From contig OY969094.1 of NCBI GenBank assembly GCA_963697695.1, positions 1,860,001 through 1,924,000 on the forward strand: a DNA stretch of 64,000 nt, in the 5' to 3' direction. The translations under genes and the position numbers were made by a program. This document shows, piece after piece, positions 1-8,558 of the stretch. Each line of letters starts with the position of its first letter. Position 1 is the first letter of the stretch. The stretch is from VRUE01 sp963697695 (GTDB lineage: Bacteria; Actinomycetota; Thermoleophilia; Solirubrobacterales; 70-9). The notes beneath the pieces are model-generated. The model was not told the origin of the DNA, ran no database searches, and saw only the letters and a list, made by a program, of their open reading frames with translations.

Positions 1-114
1 GCTGCCCGGCGAGGCTGCGGCTACGCCGGTCGTGACGGTTGCGGAGAGTGCCAGCGTCGCCAGCACTGCCAGGGCGCGGCGTCTCCGGGGTGGGCGGGAA
101 AGGTGTGCGGTCAT
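1..114 (-). CDS. N-terminus of a secreted protein (partial, cut by window edge)
   Basis: Only the first 38 codons are present. The ATG at 114-112 opens an Arg-rich n-region (RPPRRRRA), a hydrophobic stretch (ALAVLATLALSA) and an Ala-rich cleavage region, which together form a classical Sec signal peptide. It lies in the same orientation as the heme/iron ABC operon and has its own DtxR-like palindrome between it and the ATPase stop codon. An iron- or heme-related secreted protein is therefore plausible, but this is inference from position only. Confidence 0.7.
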   Translation of the reverse strand, partial: MTAHLSRPPRRRRALAVLATLALSATVTTGVAAASPGS

Positions 115-155
115 CGTTTGGTCGGCCTCCTCAGCCTTTGGTGTCTGATCGGTAG

Positions 156-169
156 TTAGGGTGCCCTAA
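156..169. promoter_or_regulatory. DtxR/IdeR-like operator half-palindrome
   Basis: TTAGGGTGCCCTAA is an inverted repeat with only the central TG unpaired. It is the same motif as the left unit of the operator array at 3259-3272. It lies 42 bp upstream of the start of the partial secreted protein, so it probably gives that gene a separate metal-responsive promoter. The similarity to the iron-box consensus of DtxR/IdeR regulators comes from family knowledge; binding is inferred. Confidence 0.6.
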
Positions 170-194
170 GAAATTCAAACTAACAGAGTAGGAA

Positions 195-986
195 TTAAGT
201 TGCCTTGCTGGCTGCTGCCGGCCCGCGGTCGAGCCAGGCCACGTGCAAAGCCGTGCGGCCGTCGTGCTCGGTCAGCCGCGCATCGGCTCCCCAGACCTCG
301 GCGAGCCGCTCCGAGCTGAGTACCTCGTTCGGATCTCCGGTCGCCACGGTGCGGCCCTTGGAGACGACCACGGCGGTGTCGGCGACAGCCGCCGCCAGCG
401 CCAGGTCGTGTACGACCAGCAGCACGGTGAGGCCGTCGTCGGCCAGTTGCCTGAGCAGGGTGGCGACGCCGACCGTGGCTCCGAGGTCCAGCTGTGAGGT
501 GGGCTCGTCGGCGATCAGCACCGGCGCCTCCTGGGCGAGGCCGATCGCGATCTGCACGCGCTGCAACTCGCCCCCCGAGAGCGTCGTCAGGGCCCTCTCG
601 GCGAAGCGGGTGACCCGGGCGCGCTCCATCGCTCCCTCGATTCCCTCGCGGTCGGCGGCGGTCAGCCGGCGCAGCGGGCGCAGGTGCGAGGAGCGCCCGA
701 TCGTCACCGCTTCGCGCACGGTGACCCCGGCCGGGACCGGCATCCGCTGCGGGACGAAGGCGCGGGCATGGGCAAGCTCGCGGCCGCGCATCTCGCTGAC
801 GTCGCGGCCCGACCAGAGCACGGTGCCGGCGGCGATTCGCTGCAGGCCGGAGACCGCGCGCACCAGAGTCGACTTGCCGGCGCCGTTGGGCCCGACGATC
901 GCGACCAGCTGACCGTGCTCGATGCGCAGGTCGGCTCCACGCAGGATCTGAGTCCCGCCGATCTCGACCTCGACGCCGCTGGCCAT
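195..986 (-). CDS. hmuV: Heme/iron ABC transporter ATP-binding protein (HmuV-like)
   Basis: ATPase component of a heme- or siderophore-type importer; it energises the permease encoded just upstream. Visible motifs: Walker A GPNGAGKST (about residues 32-40), signature LSGGELQRVQ, Walker B VLIADEPTSQLD and the H-loop VVHDL. The ATG at 986 gives the usual short lead into the first strand. An in-frame TTG at 1040 would add 18 residues encoded inside a hairpin and is less likely. It is the last gene of the monooxygenase-HmuT-HmuU-HmuV run. Heme rather than siderophore specificity is inferred from the IsdG-type enzyme in the operon. Confidence 0.88.
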   Translation of the reverse strand: MASGVEVEIGGTQILRGADLRIEHGQLVAIVGPNGAGKSTLVRAVSGLQRIAAGTVLWSGRDVSEMRGRELAHARAFVPQRMPVPAGVTVREAVTIGRSSHLRPLRRLTAADREGIEGAMERARVTRFAERALTTLSGGELQRVQIAIGLAQEAPVLIADEPTSQLDLGATVGVATLLRQLADDGLTVLLVVHDLALAAAVADTAVVVSKGRTVATGDPNEVLSSERLAEVWGADARLTEHDGRTALHVAWLDRGPAAASKAT

Positions 987-1017
987 CAGCGGCGGCTGCT
1001 TGACCCTTGTAGCAGCG

Positions 1018-1064
1018 ACGCGAATCAAGTTTCCCACCAAATAGAGGGGAAACTTGATTCGCGT
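1018..1064. repeat. Hairpin element, family 1 copy A
   Basis: An 18-bp perfect inverted repeat (arms 1018-1035 and 1047-1064, core GCGAATCAAGTTTCC) with an 11-nt loop. It lies in the gap between hmuU and hmuV. Nearly the same arms recur at 20353-20394. It has no T-run, so it is not a canonical intrinsic terminator; it could stabilise or separate the two operon segments. Confidence 0.85.
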
Positions 1065-1083
1065 GAGGTGCTCGCAGCCTCCA

Positions 1084-2067
1084 TCACACGACCTTCCGCA
1101 GCAGCCAGAGGAAAAGAGGCACGCCGAGGAGGACCATGAAGGGCCCGACCGGCATTTCGATCGGTGCTCGCAGGGTGCGGGCGAGGGTGTCGCCGGCGGC
1201 GAGCAGGGCCGCGCCGCCGATCGCCGAGGCGGGGACGACGAAGGTCTGGCTCGAGGTTCCGCCCGCCATCCGCACCACGTGGGGGACGACGAGACCGAGG
1301 AAGCCGAGCAGGCCGGCGATCGCCGCTGAGGCGGCGGCCAGCAGCGCGGCGGCGACCCCGGCGCCGAGGCGAATCAGGTGCGGCCGCGAGCCGAGCGAGG
1401 CGGCGACGTCGTCGCCGAGCGCGAGCCGGTCCAGGGGCCGGATCAGCAGCGCCGCGACGACGAAGCCGACGGCGAAGTAGGGCCAGATCGTCTCCAGCTC
1501 CTCCCAGCCGCTCGAGGTGAGGCCGCCGGCGATGAAGAAGATGGCGGAGGGCGCCCGCTCCGGATAGGCGGCGAGCAAGCCGGTGGTGGCGGCGGTGAAG
1601 AGCGAGAGCACCGCGATGCCGGCGAGGATCACCTTGCCGACGCTGCCGCGGTTGGCGCCCGACCAGGCGATCGAGAAGACCAGCCCCGCCGCCAGCAGGC
1701 CGAAGAAGAGCGCCCCGACCGGTAGCAGCGCGATCGAGCCGGGGAAGAGGATGATGATCAGGATCGCGCCGAAACCGGCCCCGCCGGTGACGCCGATCAC
1801 GTCGGGCGAGGCGAGCGGGTTGGCCAGGGCTCCCTGCAGGATCGCCCCGGCGATGCCCAGTGCGGCACCGACGACGAGCGCCTCGACCGTGCGCGGCAGG
1901 CGCAGCGTCTCGACGATCTGCTCGTCGGGCCCGCTGCCGCCCCCGCCGAAGAGGATGTCGATCACCTCGCCGAAGGGGACCTTGACGGCGCCCAGCGCCA
2001 GCGAAGCGATCACCGCGGCCGCGAGCGCGGCGAGCAGCGCCGCGAAGACGAGGGTCCGGCGCGCCAC
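1084..2067 (-). CDS. hmuU: Heme/iron ABC transporter permease (FecCD/HmuU-like)
   Basis: Integral membrane permease of the FecCD family, 327 residues, the usual size. About nine to ten hydrophobic segments are visible. Family motifs include the N-terminal LRLPRTVEALVVGAALG region, GAILQGALANPLASPDVIG, and the cytoplasmic coupling region GLLGFLGLVVPHVVR. The GTG start lies 2 nt after the hmuT stop codon, so the genes are translationally coupled. It should transport the ligand delivered by the binding protein encoded upstream. Confidence 0.9.
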   Translation of the reverse strand: MARRTLVFAALLAALAAAVIASLALGAVKVPFGEVIDILFGGGGSGPDEQIVETLRLPRTVEALVVGAALGIAGAILQGALANPLASPDVIGVTGGAGFGAILIIILFPGSIALLPVGALFFGLLAAGLVFSIAWSGANRGSVGKVILAGIAVLSLFTAATTGLLAAYPERAPSAIFFIAGGLTSSGWEELETIWPYFAVGFVVAALLIRPLDRLALGDDVAASLGSRPHLIRLGAGVAAALLAAASAAIAGLLGFLGLVVPHVVRMAGGTSSQTFVVPASAIGGAALLAAGDTLARTLRAPIEMPVGPFMVLLGVPLFLWLLRKVV

Positions 2068-2069
2068 GC

Positions 2070-2921
2070 TCAGTTCTGCAGGTAGACGCGGCGCACCTTG
2101 CGGATCGTGCGGGCGACGTCGGTGCCGGCCTGCAGCAGCGAGTTGTCGACCGATATGTAGATCCGCCCGTTGCGAACGGCCGAGGTGGTGGCCCAGGCAG
2201 GGTTGGTGCGCAGGTACTCGGTGAGGCTGGGGATGTCCTCCTCGTTGGCGTGGGGGACGGCGACGATCACGTCCGGGTCCTCGGCGACCACGACCTCGTC
2301 GGAGATCCGCTCGAAGCCGGAGCTGGACTCGACGCCGCCGGTGAGCAGGCGCCCGCCGGCCTTGGTGACGATGTCGCCACCCCAGCTGTTGGGGAGGAAG
2401 GTGAAGGGCGTGCGGCCGACGCCGAGGATCAGCATCACGGTCGGGTGCTGCTCGATGCCTCTGCGTGCCTGGGCGACACTTTTCTTCATCGACTCGACCA
2501 GGGCTTTCGCCTGCGGGAGCTTGCCGACCATGGCGCCGACCACGAGCGTCTGCGCGAAGGCGCCGTTGAGCCGATAGGGCTCGTGGACCGTGACGCGGAT
2601 GCCGAGGTTGCCCATCGCCTCGTTGCCCTTCGCCCAGGTCCGGGAGGAGAAGACGAGATCGGGATCGAGCGAGGCGAGCTGCTCGAGGTTGGGCCCGTTT
2701 GGATGGGAAAGGGGAAGCGCGGGCACGCCCTTCAGCTTTGGCGAGAAGCGTTCCGCGCCGCCCAGCGTCTGCCCGATGCCGACGGGCTTTACGCCCAGCT
2801 TGGCCAGCGTGTTGGCGGTGAACGGAGTCAGGGCGACGATCCGCTTCGGTGGTGCTGCCTGCGCCGTGGCGGAGAGACTGAGGACCGCGGCGAGCAGCGC
2901 CGCGGCGAAGGCCTTCCTCAC
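2070..2921 (-). CDS. hmuT: Heme/iron ABC transporter substrate-binding protein (HmuT-like)
   Basis: Periplasmic-binding-protein family of iron-siderophore/heme importers (PF01497-type fold), 283 residues. It begins with a signal peptide ending in ATAQA and lacks a lipobox Cys, so it may be secreted or held by the permease. Family features include the KRIVALTPFTANTLAKLG opening, NLEQLASLDPDLVFSS, and the SLLQAGTDV region near the C-terminus. The GTG start overlaps the stop codon of the monooxygenase gene (GTGA). Ligand identity is inferred from operon context. Confidence 0.85.
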   Translation of the reverse strand: MRKAFAAALLAAVLSLSATAQAAPPKRIVALTPFTANTLAKLGVKPVGIGQTLGGAERFSPKLKGVPALPLSHPNGPNLEQLASLDPDLVFSSRTWAKGNEAMGNLGIRVTVHEPYRLNGAFAQTLVVGAMVGKLPQAKALVESMKKSVAQARRGIEQHPTVMLILGVGRTPFTFLPNSWGGDIVTKAGGRLLTGGVESSSGFERISDEVVVAEDPDVIVAVPHANEEDIPSLTEYLRTNPAWATTSAVRNGRIYISVDNSLLQAGTDVARTIRKVRRVYLQN

Positions 2922-3217
2922 GCGGGCACCTTGGCGTCGATCACCTCGTAGTGGCGGACCTCGCTGCCGTGGGCGAGCTCGCCGTCAGCGTGGCGGTGGC
3001 TGAGCTTGAAGAGATCGCTGTTGACCCAGGCCTTGAACGCCTCGTCGCTCTCCCAGCGGCTGAGCACGATGTACTCGCCCTCGCGATCGCGGCGCAGGAG
3101 CTCGAAACCGGCGAAGCCCTCGGCCTTGTGGACGTGGCTCTCACGCTCGAGGAATGCGCGCTCGAAAGCCTCCCTGCGCTCCTCTTTGACGTGGACGACG
3201 TTCATCACGATTACCAA
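2918..3217 (-). CDS. IsdG/MhuD-like heme-degrading monooxygenase
   Basis: ABM-fold enzyme of about 99 residues, expected to open the porphyrin ring of imported heme and release iron. With a TTG start at 3217 (GGAG seven bases upstream), the catalytic trio typical of IsdG enzymes falls at Asn6, Trp64 and His74; the Trp-His spacing equals that of IsdG. The internal ATG at 3205 would cut the first beta strand and is poorly placed relative to the ribosome binding site. It is the first gene of the heme operon, directly downstream of a DtxR-type operator array, so iron repression is likely. Confidence 0.8.
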   Translation of the reverse strand: MVIVMNVVHVKEERREAFERAFLERESHVHKAEGFAGFELLRRDREGEYIVLSRWESDEAFKAWVNSDLFKLSHRHADGELAHGSEVRHYEVIDAKVPA

Positions 3218-3258
3218 GGCCCTGCTCCTTTCGAATGGCGCCCGTTTCAACAGTTACA

Positions 3259-3297
3259 TTAGGGCGCCCTAATTAGGTTAACCTAATTAGGGTAGCC
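3259..3297. promoter_or_regulatory. Tandem DtxR/IdeR-type iron-box array
   Basis: Overlapping palindromes: TTAGGGCGCCCTAA (3259-3272, perfect), TTAGGTTAACCTAA (3273-3286, perfect) and a third half-site TTAGGGTAGCC (3287-3297). Bases 3267-3292 form a single perfect 26-bp palindrome. The motif matches the TTAGGTTA core known for IdeR/DtxR boxes. It lies about 40 bp upstream of the leftward heme operon and 70 bp upstream of the rightward PHP gene, so it may control either. Confidence 0.8.
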
Positions 3298-3364
3298 AAA
3301 ATGGGAGGGGACGGAGGACCGCGCGTCCCCGGCCGGTCTGCCGCAGCTAGGCTGCCGTGCCTCG

Positions 3365-4177
3365 ATGCTGATCGAGCTCCAATCGCATTCGACCGTCTCC
3401 GACGGGCAGTTGGCGCCGGCCGAGGTGGTCGCCCAGGCCTGGGAGGCCGGCGTTACGACCTTGGCCCTGACCGACCACGACGCGATCGCGGGGGTGATCG
3501 AGGCCGCCGAGGCAGCGAAGGCCTTTGGGATCGAGCTGGTGCCGGCGATCGAGATGTCCTGCGTCCACGAGTACGCGGAAGACCTTCATATCTGCGGCTA
3601 CTGGGTCGACCTGGAGGAGATTGCGCCGGCTTGTGAGCGGGCCCAGCGGGAGCGAGTCGAAAGGGCGGGGAAGATCGTCGAGAGGCTGCGCGGCTGGGGT
3701 TTTCACCTGACCCTGGAGGACGCGGTCAGGGAGGCGGGCGACGCACTCTCGATCGGACGCCCCCACATCGCCAAGGCGGCCGGCGCCACCGGCGACCTCG
3801 GGCCCTTCTTCGAGGAGTACCTGGTTCCCGGCGGAAAGGCCTTCGTGCCGCGCAGTTGGCCGACCGCCGAGCAGGCGATCGAGCTGATCCACGAAGCCGG
3901 CGGCGCCGCCGTGATCGCCCACCCCTACTGGGACATCGACGACTCCGATCAGGTCGACGATCTGATCCGGACCCTGCAGCCCGACGGGGTCGAGACCTTC
4001 TACCCGGCCCATAACCGCGAGCAGACAGCCCACCTGCTGGAGCTCTGCCAAGCGCTCGACCTCGTCCCGACCGGCTCCTCCGACTATCACGGCCCGACCC
4101 ACAAGACCTTCGCCCGCTTCGGCGCCTACGACACCTTCGGCCTCGGCGAGCCCGAGGTCCCCGCGCCGCCCGCATAA
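3365..4177 (+). CDS. PHP-domain phosphoesterase
   Basis: 270-residue stand-alone PHP-fold protein of the family that includes nucleoside 3',5'-bisphosphate phosphatases (TrpH/YciV type). Metal-site motifs seen: LTDHDAIAG, ELVPAIEMSC, HICGYW, RPHIAKA, AVIAHPYW and GSSDYHG. The usual first HxH motif reads LQSH, so the first His is replaced by Gln (residue 5). The ATG follows closely on the divergent heme-operon promoter region, and the next gene starts 17 nt downstream in the same direction, suggesting co-transcription with the biotin carboxylase. Substrate is not determined by the sequence. Confidence 0.8.
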   Translation: MLIELQSHSTVSDGQLAPAEVVAQAWEAGVTTLALTDHDAIAGVIEAAEAAKAFGIELVPAIEMSCVHEYAEDLHICGYWVDLEEIAPACERAQRERVERAGKIVERLRGWGFHLTLEDAVREAGDALSIGRPHIAKAAGATGDLGPFFEEYLVPGGKAFVPRSWPTAEQAIELIHEAGGAAVIAHPYWDIDDSDQVDDLIRTLQPDGVETFYPAHNREQTAHLLELCQALDLVPTGSSDYHGPTHKTFARFGAYDTFGLGEPEVPAPPA

Positions 4178-4194
4178 ATAGACTGCCGCACCCG

Positions 4195-5955
4195 ATGTTC
4201 CAGAAGGTGCTGATAGCCAACCGCGGCGAGATCGCGATCCGGGTCGCGCGGACCCTGAAGGAGATGCAGATCGGCTCGGTTGCGGTCTACTCCGAGATCG
4301 ACCGTGAGGCGCCGCACGTGCGCGAGGCCGACGAGGCCTTCCTGATCGGCCCGGCGGTCCCGGCCGAGAGTTATCTGAACATCGAGAAGATCATCGACAC
4401 CGCGAAGCAGGCGGGGGCAGAGGCGATCCATCCCGGCTACGGCTTCCTCGCCGAGAACGCCGACTTCGCTCGCGCCTGTGCCGAGGCGGACGTCGTCTTC
4501 ATCGGCCCGCCGCCCGAGGCGATCGAAGCGATGGGGTCGAAGACGCGGGCGCGCGAGATCATGGCCGAGGCCGGGGTGCCGATCGTGCCGGGGGCAACCG
4601 AGCCGGCGAAGGACGTCGAGGACGCCCGCAAGCAGGCCGAGGAGGCCGGCTACCCGGTCGCCTGCAAGGCGGCGGGTGGAGGTGGCGGCAAGGGCTTCCG
4701 GGTGGCGATGACCCACGACGACCTCGAGGAGGCCTTCGAGGGCGCTGGTCGCGAAGGCGAGAAGTTCTTCTCCGACGACCGCGTCTACGTCGAGCGTTAT
4801 CTGGAAGACCCGCGCCACGTCGAGGTCCAGGTCCTGGCCGACTCGCACGGCAACGTGATCCACCTCGGCGAGCGCGACTGCTCGATCCAGCGCCGTCACC
4901 AGAAGGTGATCGAGGAGGCACCGGGTCCCCACGTCGACGCCGAGATGCGCGAGCGAATCGGCAAGATCGCCACCGAGGCGGCTGCGGCGGTCGGCTACCG
5001 CGGCGCCGGCACGGTCGAGGGGATGCAGGTCGGCGAGGAGTACTTCTTCCTCGAGATGAACACGCGGGTGCAGGTCGAGCACTGCGTGACCGAGATGGTC
5101 ACCGGCGTCGACATCGTCCGCGAGCAGGTGCTGGTCGCCGCCGGCGAGGCGCTCTCGATCGCCCAGGAGGAGGTCGAGCTGCGCGGCTGGTCGATCGAGT
5201 GCCGGATCAACGCCGAGGCAGCCCACAAGAAATTCGCTCCCGCGCCGGGGGCGATCACGACCTATCGCGAGCCGGCTGGGCCCGGCGTGCGTGTGGACTC
5301 GGGGGTTGAAGCCGGCAGCGAGGTGACGCCGATGTACGACCCGATGGTCGCCAAGCTGATCGCCTGGGACGTCGACCGCGAGCACGCGACCCGGCGCATG
5401 CTGAGGGCGCTGGCCGAGTACGAGGTCGGCGGCCTGACCACGCTGATTCCCTTCCACGAAGCGATCCTGGCCACCGAGCAGTGGGCCAACGGCGAGACCT
5501 GCCGCGACCTGATGGAGGACCGCGACTGGCTCAAGTCGACCGCGCCGCAGGATGCTGCGCCGGCTGCGGCCGAGGATGGTGCTGCCGAGCAGATCGCCCG
5601 CGACTACAAGGTCGAGGTCGCCGGCAAGCTCTTCGACGTCAAGGTGATCGGCGAGGCCGTTGCAGGCGGCGGAGCTGCCCCCGCCGGCGGCAAACGTCCG
5701 CCCAAGCGGGAGCGCAAATCAGGCGGCGCCGCAAGCGCCTCCAGCGAGTCGCTGCCCTCCCCGCTGCAGGGCACCGTGCTCAAGGTCGCGGTGGAGAAGG
5801 GCGCCGAGGTCGCCGAGGGAGACCTGATCTGCGTGATCGAGGCGATGAAGATGGAGAACGAGATCGTCGCCCACCGGGCCGGCAAGGTCGAGGAGCTGAA
5901 CGTCGCCGAGGGCGCTGCCGTCTCCAGCGGCGACGTCCTCGCGGTGATCAAGTAG
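4195..5955 (+). CDS. Acetyl/propionyl-CoA carboxylase alpha subunit (biotin carboxylase + BCCP)
   Basis: 586-residue fusion. Residues 1-445 are biotin carboxylase (ANRGEIAIRVART start, ATP-grasp loop KAAGGGGGKGF, MNTRVQVEH catalytic region, GWSIECRINAE). An Ala/Gly/Lys-rich linker follows, then a C-terminal biotinyl domain with the EAMKMEN attachment site near residue 555. It carboxylates biotin for an acyl-CoA carboxylase; the carboxyltransferase (beta) subunit is not in the window. This is the usual actinobacterial AccA/PccA architecture. Confidence 0.95.
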   Translation: MFQKVLIANRGEIAIRVARTLKEMQIGSVAVYSEIDREAPHVREADEAFLIGPAVPAESYLNIEKIIDTAKQAGAEAIHPGYGFLAENADFARACAEADVVFIGPPPEAIEAMGSKTRAREIMAEAGVPIVPGATEPAKDVEDARKQAEEAGYPVACKAAGGGGGKGFRVAMTHDDLEEAFEGAGREGEKFFSDDRVYVERYLEDPRHVEVQVLADSHGNVIHLGERDCSIQRRHQKVIEEAPGPHVDAEMRERIGKIATEAAAAVGYRGAGTVEGMQVGEEYFFLEMNTRVQVEHCVTEMVTGVDIVREQVLVAAGEALSIAQEEVELRGWSIECRINAEAAHKKFAPAPGAITTYREPAGPGVRVDSGVEAGSEVTPMYDPMVAKLIAWDVDREHATRRMLRALAEYEVGGLTTLIPFHEAILATEQWANGETCRDLMEDRDWLKSTAPQDAAPAAAEDGAAEQIARDYKVEVAGKLFDVKVIGEAVAGGGAAPAGGKRPPKRERKSGGAASASSESLPSPLQGTVLKVAVEKGAEVAEGDLICVIEAMKMENEIVAHRAGKVEELNVAEGAAVSSGDVLAVIK

Positions 5956-5958
5956 CGC

Positions 5959-7734
5959 TCAGCGTTTCTGCTGTTTTTCCTTCTGTTCCTTGCGTTTTTC
6001 TCGTTCTTCGCGCTTTTTTTCGCGGATCTGCTGCTGGCGCTCGCGCCGGGTCAGCGGGATCACGTCCGCTTCTTCGCGACAGGTCCGGCCGACGCAGTCC
6101 TCCAGCTTGCGTAGTTCGCGGTGGAGGTAGTTGCGGACCGGGAAGTAGTTGGGGATGCGGACGATGTTGTTGAGCTCGTAGGGGTCTTTTTCGAGGTCGT
6201 AGAGCTCCTTCTCGCGGTTCGGCCAGGCGATGTACTTGTAGGGGCCGAGGCGGATTCCCTCGTAGTCCTTGGGCGGGGCGAGGATCGACGCGGTCGCGCC
6301 GCCGCCCCGGCGCTGGGGGCGGCTGCGAGCACTGGGCCGGGCGATCGTGCCGTTGGCTTCCACGTCGGAGGTCTCGACGAAGGACTCGAACAGCAGCGGC
6401 CGCCGGGTGCGCAGTTCTGAATCGTGCAGGAAGGGGACAAGCGAGCGGCCGTCGATGCTCTTGCTGGCTTCGGCGCCGGCCAGCTCGAGGATGGTCGGGG
6501 CGACGTCGATGTTCGCGATCAGCTCGCCGTTTTCGGTGCCGGCGCGGATTTTCGGGCCGCGGATCAGGAAGGGAAGGTGCGTGGAGGGCTCGTAGGCGAG
6601 GAACTTGCCGCCGGTGAGCCGGTGCTCGCCGTAGAAGAATCCGTTGTCCGAGGTGAAGATGATGTAGGTGTTGCGAAGGCGCTGCAGCCCGCCCAGCGTG
6701 TCGACGATCAGCTTCACCCCGTCGTCGATCGCTCGCAGCGACTCCAACGCCTTCTGGTAGTAGACGCGGTAGGTATGGACGTCGTTGAGCGACAGGTAGG
6801 GCGCTTCGCGGATGAAGCTGGGCTTGTCGCTGACGTTGCCCTCGCCGACGCCCTCTTGGCGGCTGCGCGGGAAGTTCGCTCCCTTGAACCAGTCGTAATG
6901 GCGCGGCGCGGGCTCCGGCCCGGCGGGCCGGCGGAAGTCCCCGTGCGGCGCGGTGTAGTCGAGCTGTAGGTAGAAGGGCTGTTCGAGCGAGGTTTCCTGC
7001 AGCTCGCGGGCAGCGATGTTGGTCAGTGTGTCGGTCTCGTAGTAACAGGGCAGCCCGTTGAGCGGGGCGAAGGGGCAGCCGATGTCGTCGCGGACGCCGT
7101 ATTCGCGCGTTTCCCAGCTGCCGGAGTCGCCGTAGGGCCCCTCGAGCAGGCCGTTGTTGTTGAGCGTGTAGCCGTAGAAGTAGTGATTGGTGTCGGCCTT
7201 GAGCAGGGTGTGCCAGGCGTTCCAGCCGGGCGGCACGGTCTTTCCTTCGTCGTAGGGCTCGTCGCCGTAGCCGTTGAGGAACTTGCCGACGTGGATCGTG
7301 CGGTAGCCGGCGTTCTGCAGCCAGACCGGCAGGTTGTTGCTCATCGCGGCGCGGAAGGAGAAGCCGAAATAACCGCCGTTGGGCTGGATGTTGCCCTTGA
7401 CGCCGTTGTTGTGCGAGTAGCGGCCGGTGAGCAGGCTGACCCGCGAGGGGCAGCAGAGCGGGTAGGGGACGTAGTAGCGGGTGAAGGTCATGCCCCGTTT
7501 GGCGATCAGGTTCAGCGTGTTCGGCATCGCTTGCAGGCCGCCGACGTTGGCGTAGAGCTGGTCGAGCGTCTGGTCGTCGGTCTGGATCACGACGAAGCTC
7601 GGTTTCTGCAGGGCGGCCTTGGCGTCGTCGGTCCGCTGGACGGAGATGACGATCGCGCAGAGCAGCGCCATCACCGCCGTGGCGATGATCAGACGGGCGC
7701 CCCCTGGCGCGCTGCTTTGTCTCGCTTGCCGCAT
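5959..7734 (-). CDS. Membrane-anchored sulfatase
   Basis: 591-residue alkaline-phosphatase-superfamily sulfatase. An N-terminal signal anchor (about residues 14-32) is followed by the metal motif TDDQ (52-55) and the sulfatase signature C94-C-P-S-R98, whose Cys is converted to formylglycine in active enzymes. GKFLNGYG, YTAPHGD and FTSDNGFFYGEH are further family blocks. The C-terminus is an unusual 30-residue Lys/Arg/Glu/Gln-rich tail, possibly cell-envelope binding. It converges with the biotin carboxylase gene, 3 nt apart. Natural substrate unknown; a sulfated glycan is a reasonable guess given the sulfotransferase at 59.3 kb. Confidence 0.85.
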   Translation of the reverse strand: MRQARQSSAPGGARLIIATAVMALLCAIVISVQRTDDAKAALQKPSFVVIQTDDQTLDQLYANVGGLQAMPNTLNLIAKRGMTFTRYYVPYPLCCPSRVSLLTGRYSHNNGVKGNIQPNGGYFGFSFRAAMSNNLPVWLQNAGYRTIHVGKFLNGYGDEPYDEGKTVPPGWNAWHTLLKADTNHYFYGYTLNNNGLLEGPYGDSGSWETREYGVRDDIGCPFAPLNGLPCYYETDTLTNIAARELQETSLEQPFYLQLDYTAPHGDFRRPAGPEPAPRHYDWFKGANFPRSRQEGVGEGNVSDKPSFIREAPYLSLNDVHTYRVYYQKALESLRAIDDGVKLIVDTLGGLQRLRNTYIIFTSDNGFFYGEHRLTGGKFLAYEPSTHLPFLIRGPKIRAGTENGELIANIDVAPTILELAGAEASKSIDGRSLVPFLHDSELRTRRPLLFESFVETSDVEANGTIARPSARSRPQRRGGGATASILAPPKDYEGIRLGPYKYIAWPNREKELYDLEKDPYELNNIVRIPNYFPVRNYLHRELRKLEDCVGRTCREEADVIPLTRRERQQQIREKKREEREKRKEQKEKQQKR

Positions 7735-7809
7735 GAATTATTCGCCGGTAAGCCGGCTACGGGTCGAAAACCACCGCTTCCGGTGAAGTTTCGAAACGCT
7801 AGAGAACGT

Positions 7810-8493
7810 TCAGGACGCGCCGAGCTTTTTCGCTGCGTCGCGGAAGTTCTTCACCGTGGCGCTGGGGGCTTTGCGCCCTTCCAGTTTCTCGCCATGGCGA
7901 TTGACCCAGATCACCGGCACGTTCATTTTCAGCAGCGGCGCGACGTCGTTGGTGTAGCTGCAGCCGATGTGCGCCCAGCCTTTCTTGCCGCCGATCCGCC
8001 GCGCGCACTCTTTGAAGTGGACGGGGTCGGGCTTGTAGCTGCGGACCTGCTGGGCGGTGACGACCAGGTCCAGTTCGGTGCGCAGGTGGCGGCGCGAGAT
8101 GCCGAGCAGTTTGTCGTCGATGTTGGAGACGATGCCGATCTCGTAGCGTTTGCCGAGCCGGTCCATCGCCGCGTTGGCCTCGCGGAAGGGGAGCCAGTAG
8201 GCGACGCTGTTGGGCAGGAATTGGGCCCGCGAGGGCTCGATCTCCCAGCCCATCTCGCCCGCGACCTTGACGATCGTGCGGCGCAGGACCTCGGCGTAGA
8301 GCTCGTAGGAGCCGGCCATGATTTCGGCCTGCACCTCCATGAAGCGGGCGAGGAAGGGCCCTTCCTCGAAGCTGAAGCCGTCTTTGGCCGCCTCTTTCTT
8401 GCAGGCGTCGATGATGCCTTTCTCCCAGTCGATCAGGGTGCCGTAGCAGTCGGTGGTCACCCATTTGATGGATTTGAGGCTTGGGAGAGGCAT
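7810..8493 (-). CDS. HAD-superfamily hydrolase (2-haloacid dehalogenase type II-like)
   Basis: 227 residues. Motif I DCYGTLIDWEKG carries the nucleophilic Asp, motif II is IVSNIDD, the Lys is in SYKPDP, and motif III/IV is HIGCSYTNDV. The DCYGTLIDWE form is typical of the haloacid dehalogenase/phosphatase branch. The ATG at 8493 fits; upstream in-frame codons overlap the sucC region and lack motif content. It diverges from sucC across a 65-bp gap. Substrate unknown. Confidence 0.8.
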   Translation of the reverse strand: MPLPSLKSIKWVTTDCYGTLIDWEKGIIDACKKEAAKDGFSFEEGPFLARFMEVQAEIMAGSYELYAEVLRRTIVKVAGEMGWEIEPSRAQFLPNSVAYWLPFREANAAMDRLGKRYEIGIVSNIDDKLLGISRRHLRTELDLVVTAQQVRSYKPDPVHFKECARRIGGKKGWAHIGCSYTNDVAPLLKMNVPVIWVNRHGEKLEGRKAPSATVKNFRDAAKKLGAS

Positions 8494-8558
8494 GAGGGCC
8501 GCGGCATTATGCCTTATTGAGTAGGCTGCCGCCCGCGCCCGAGCGGGGCGCTCGCGAA

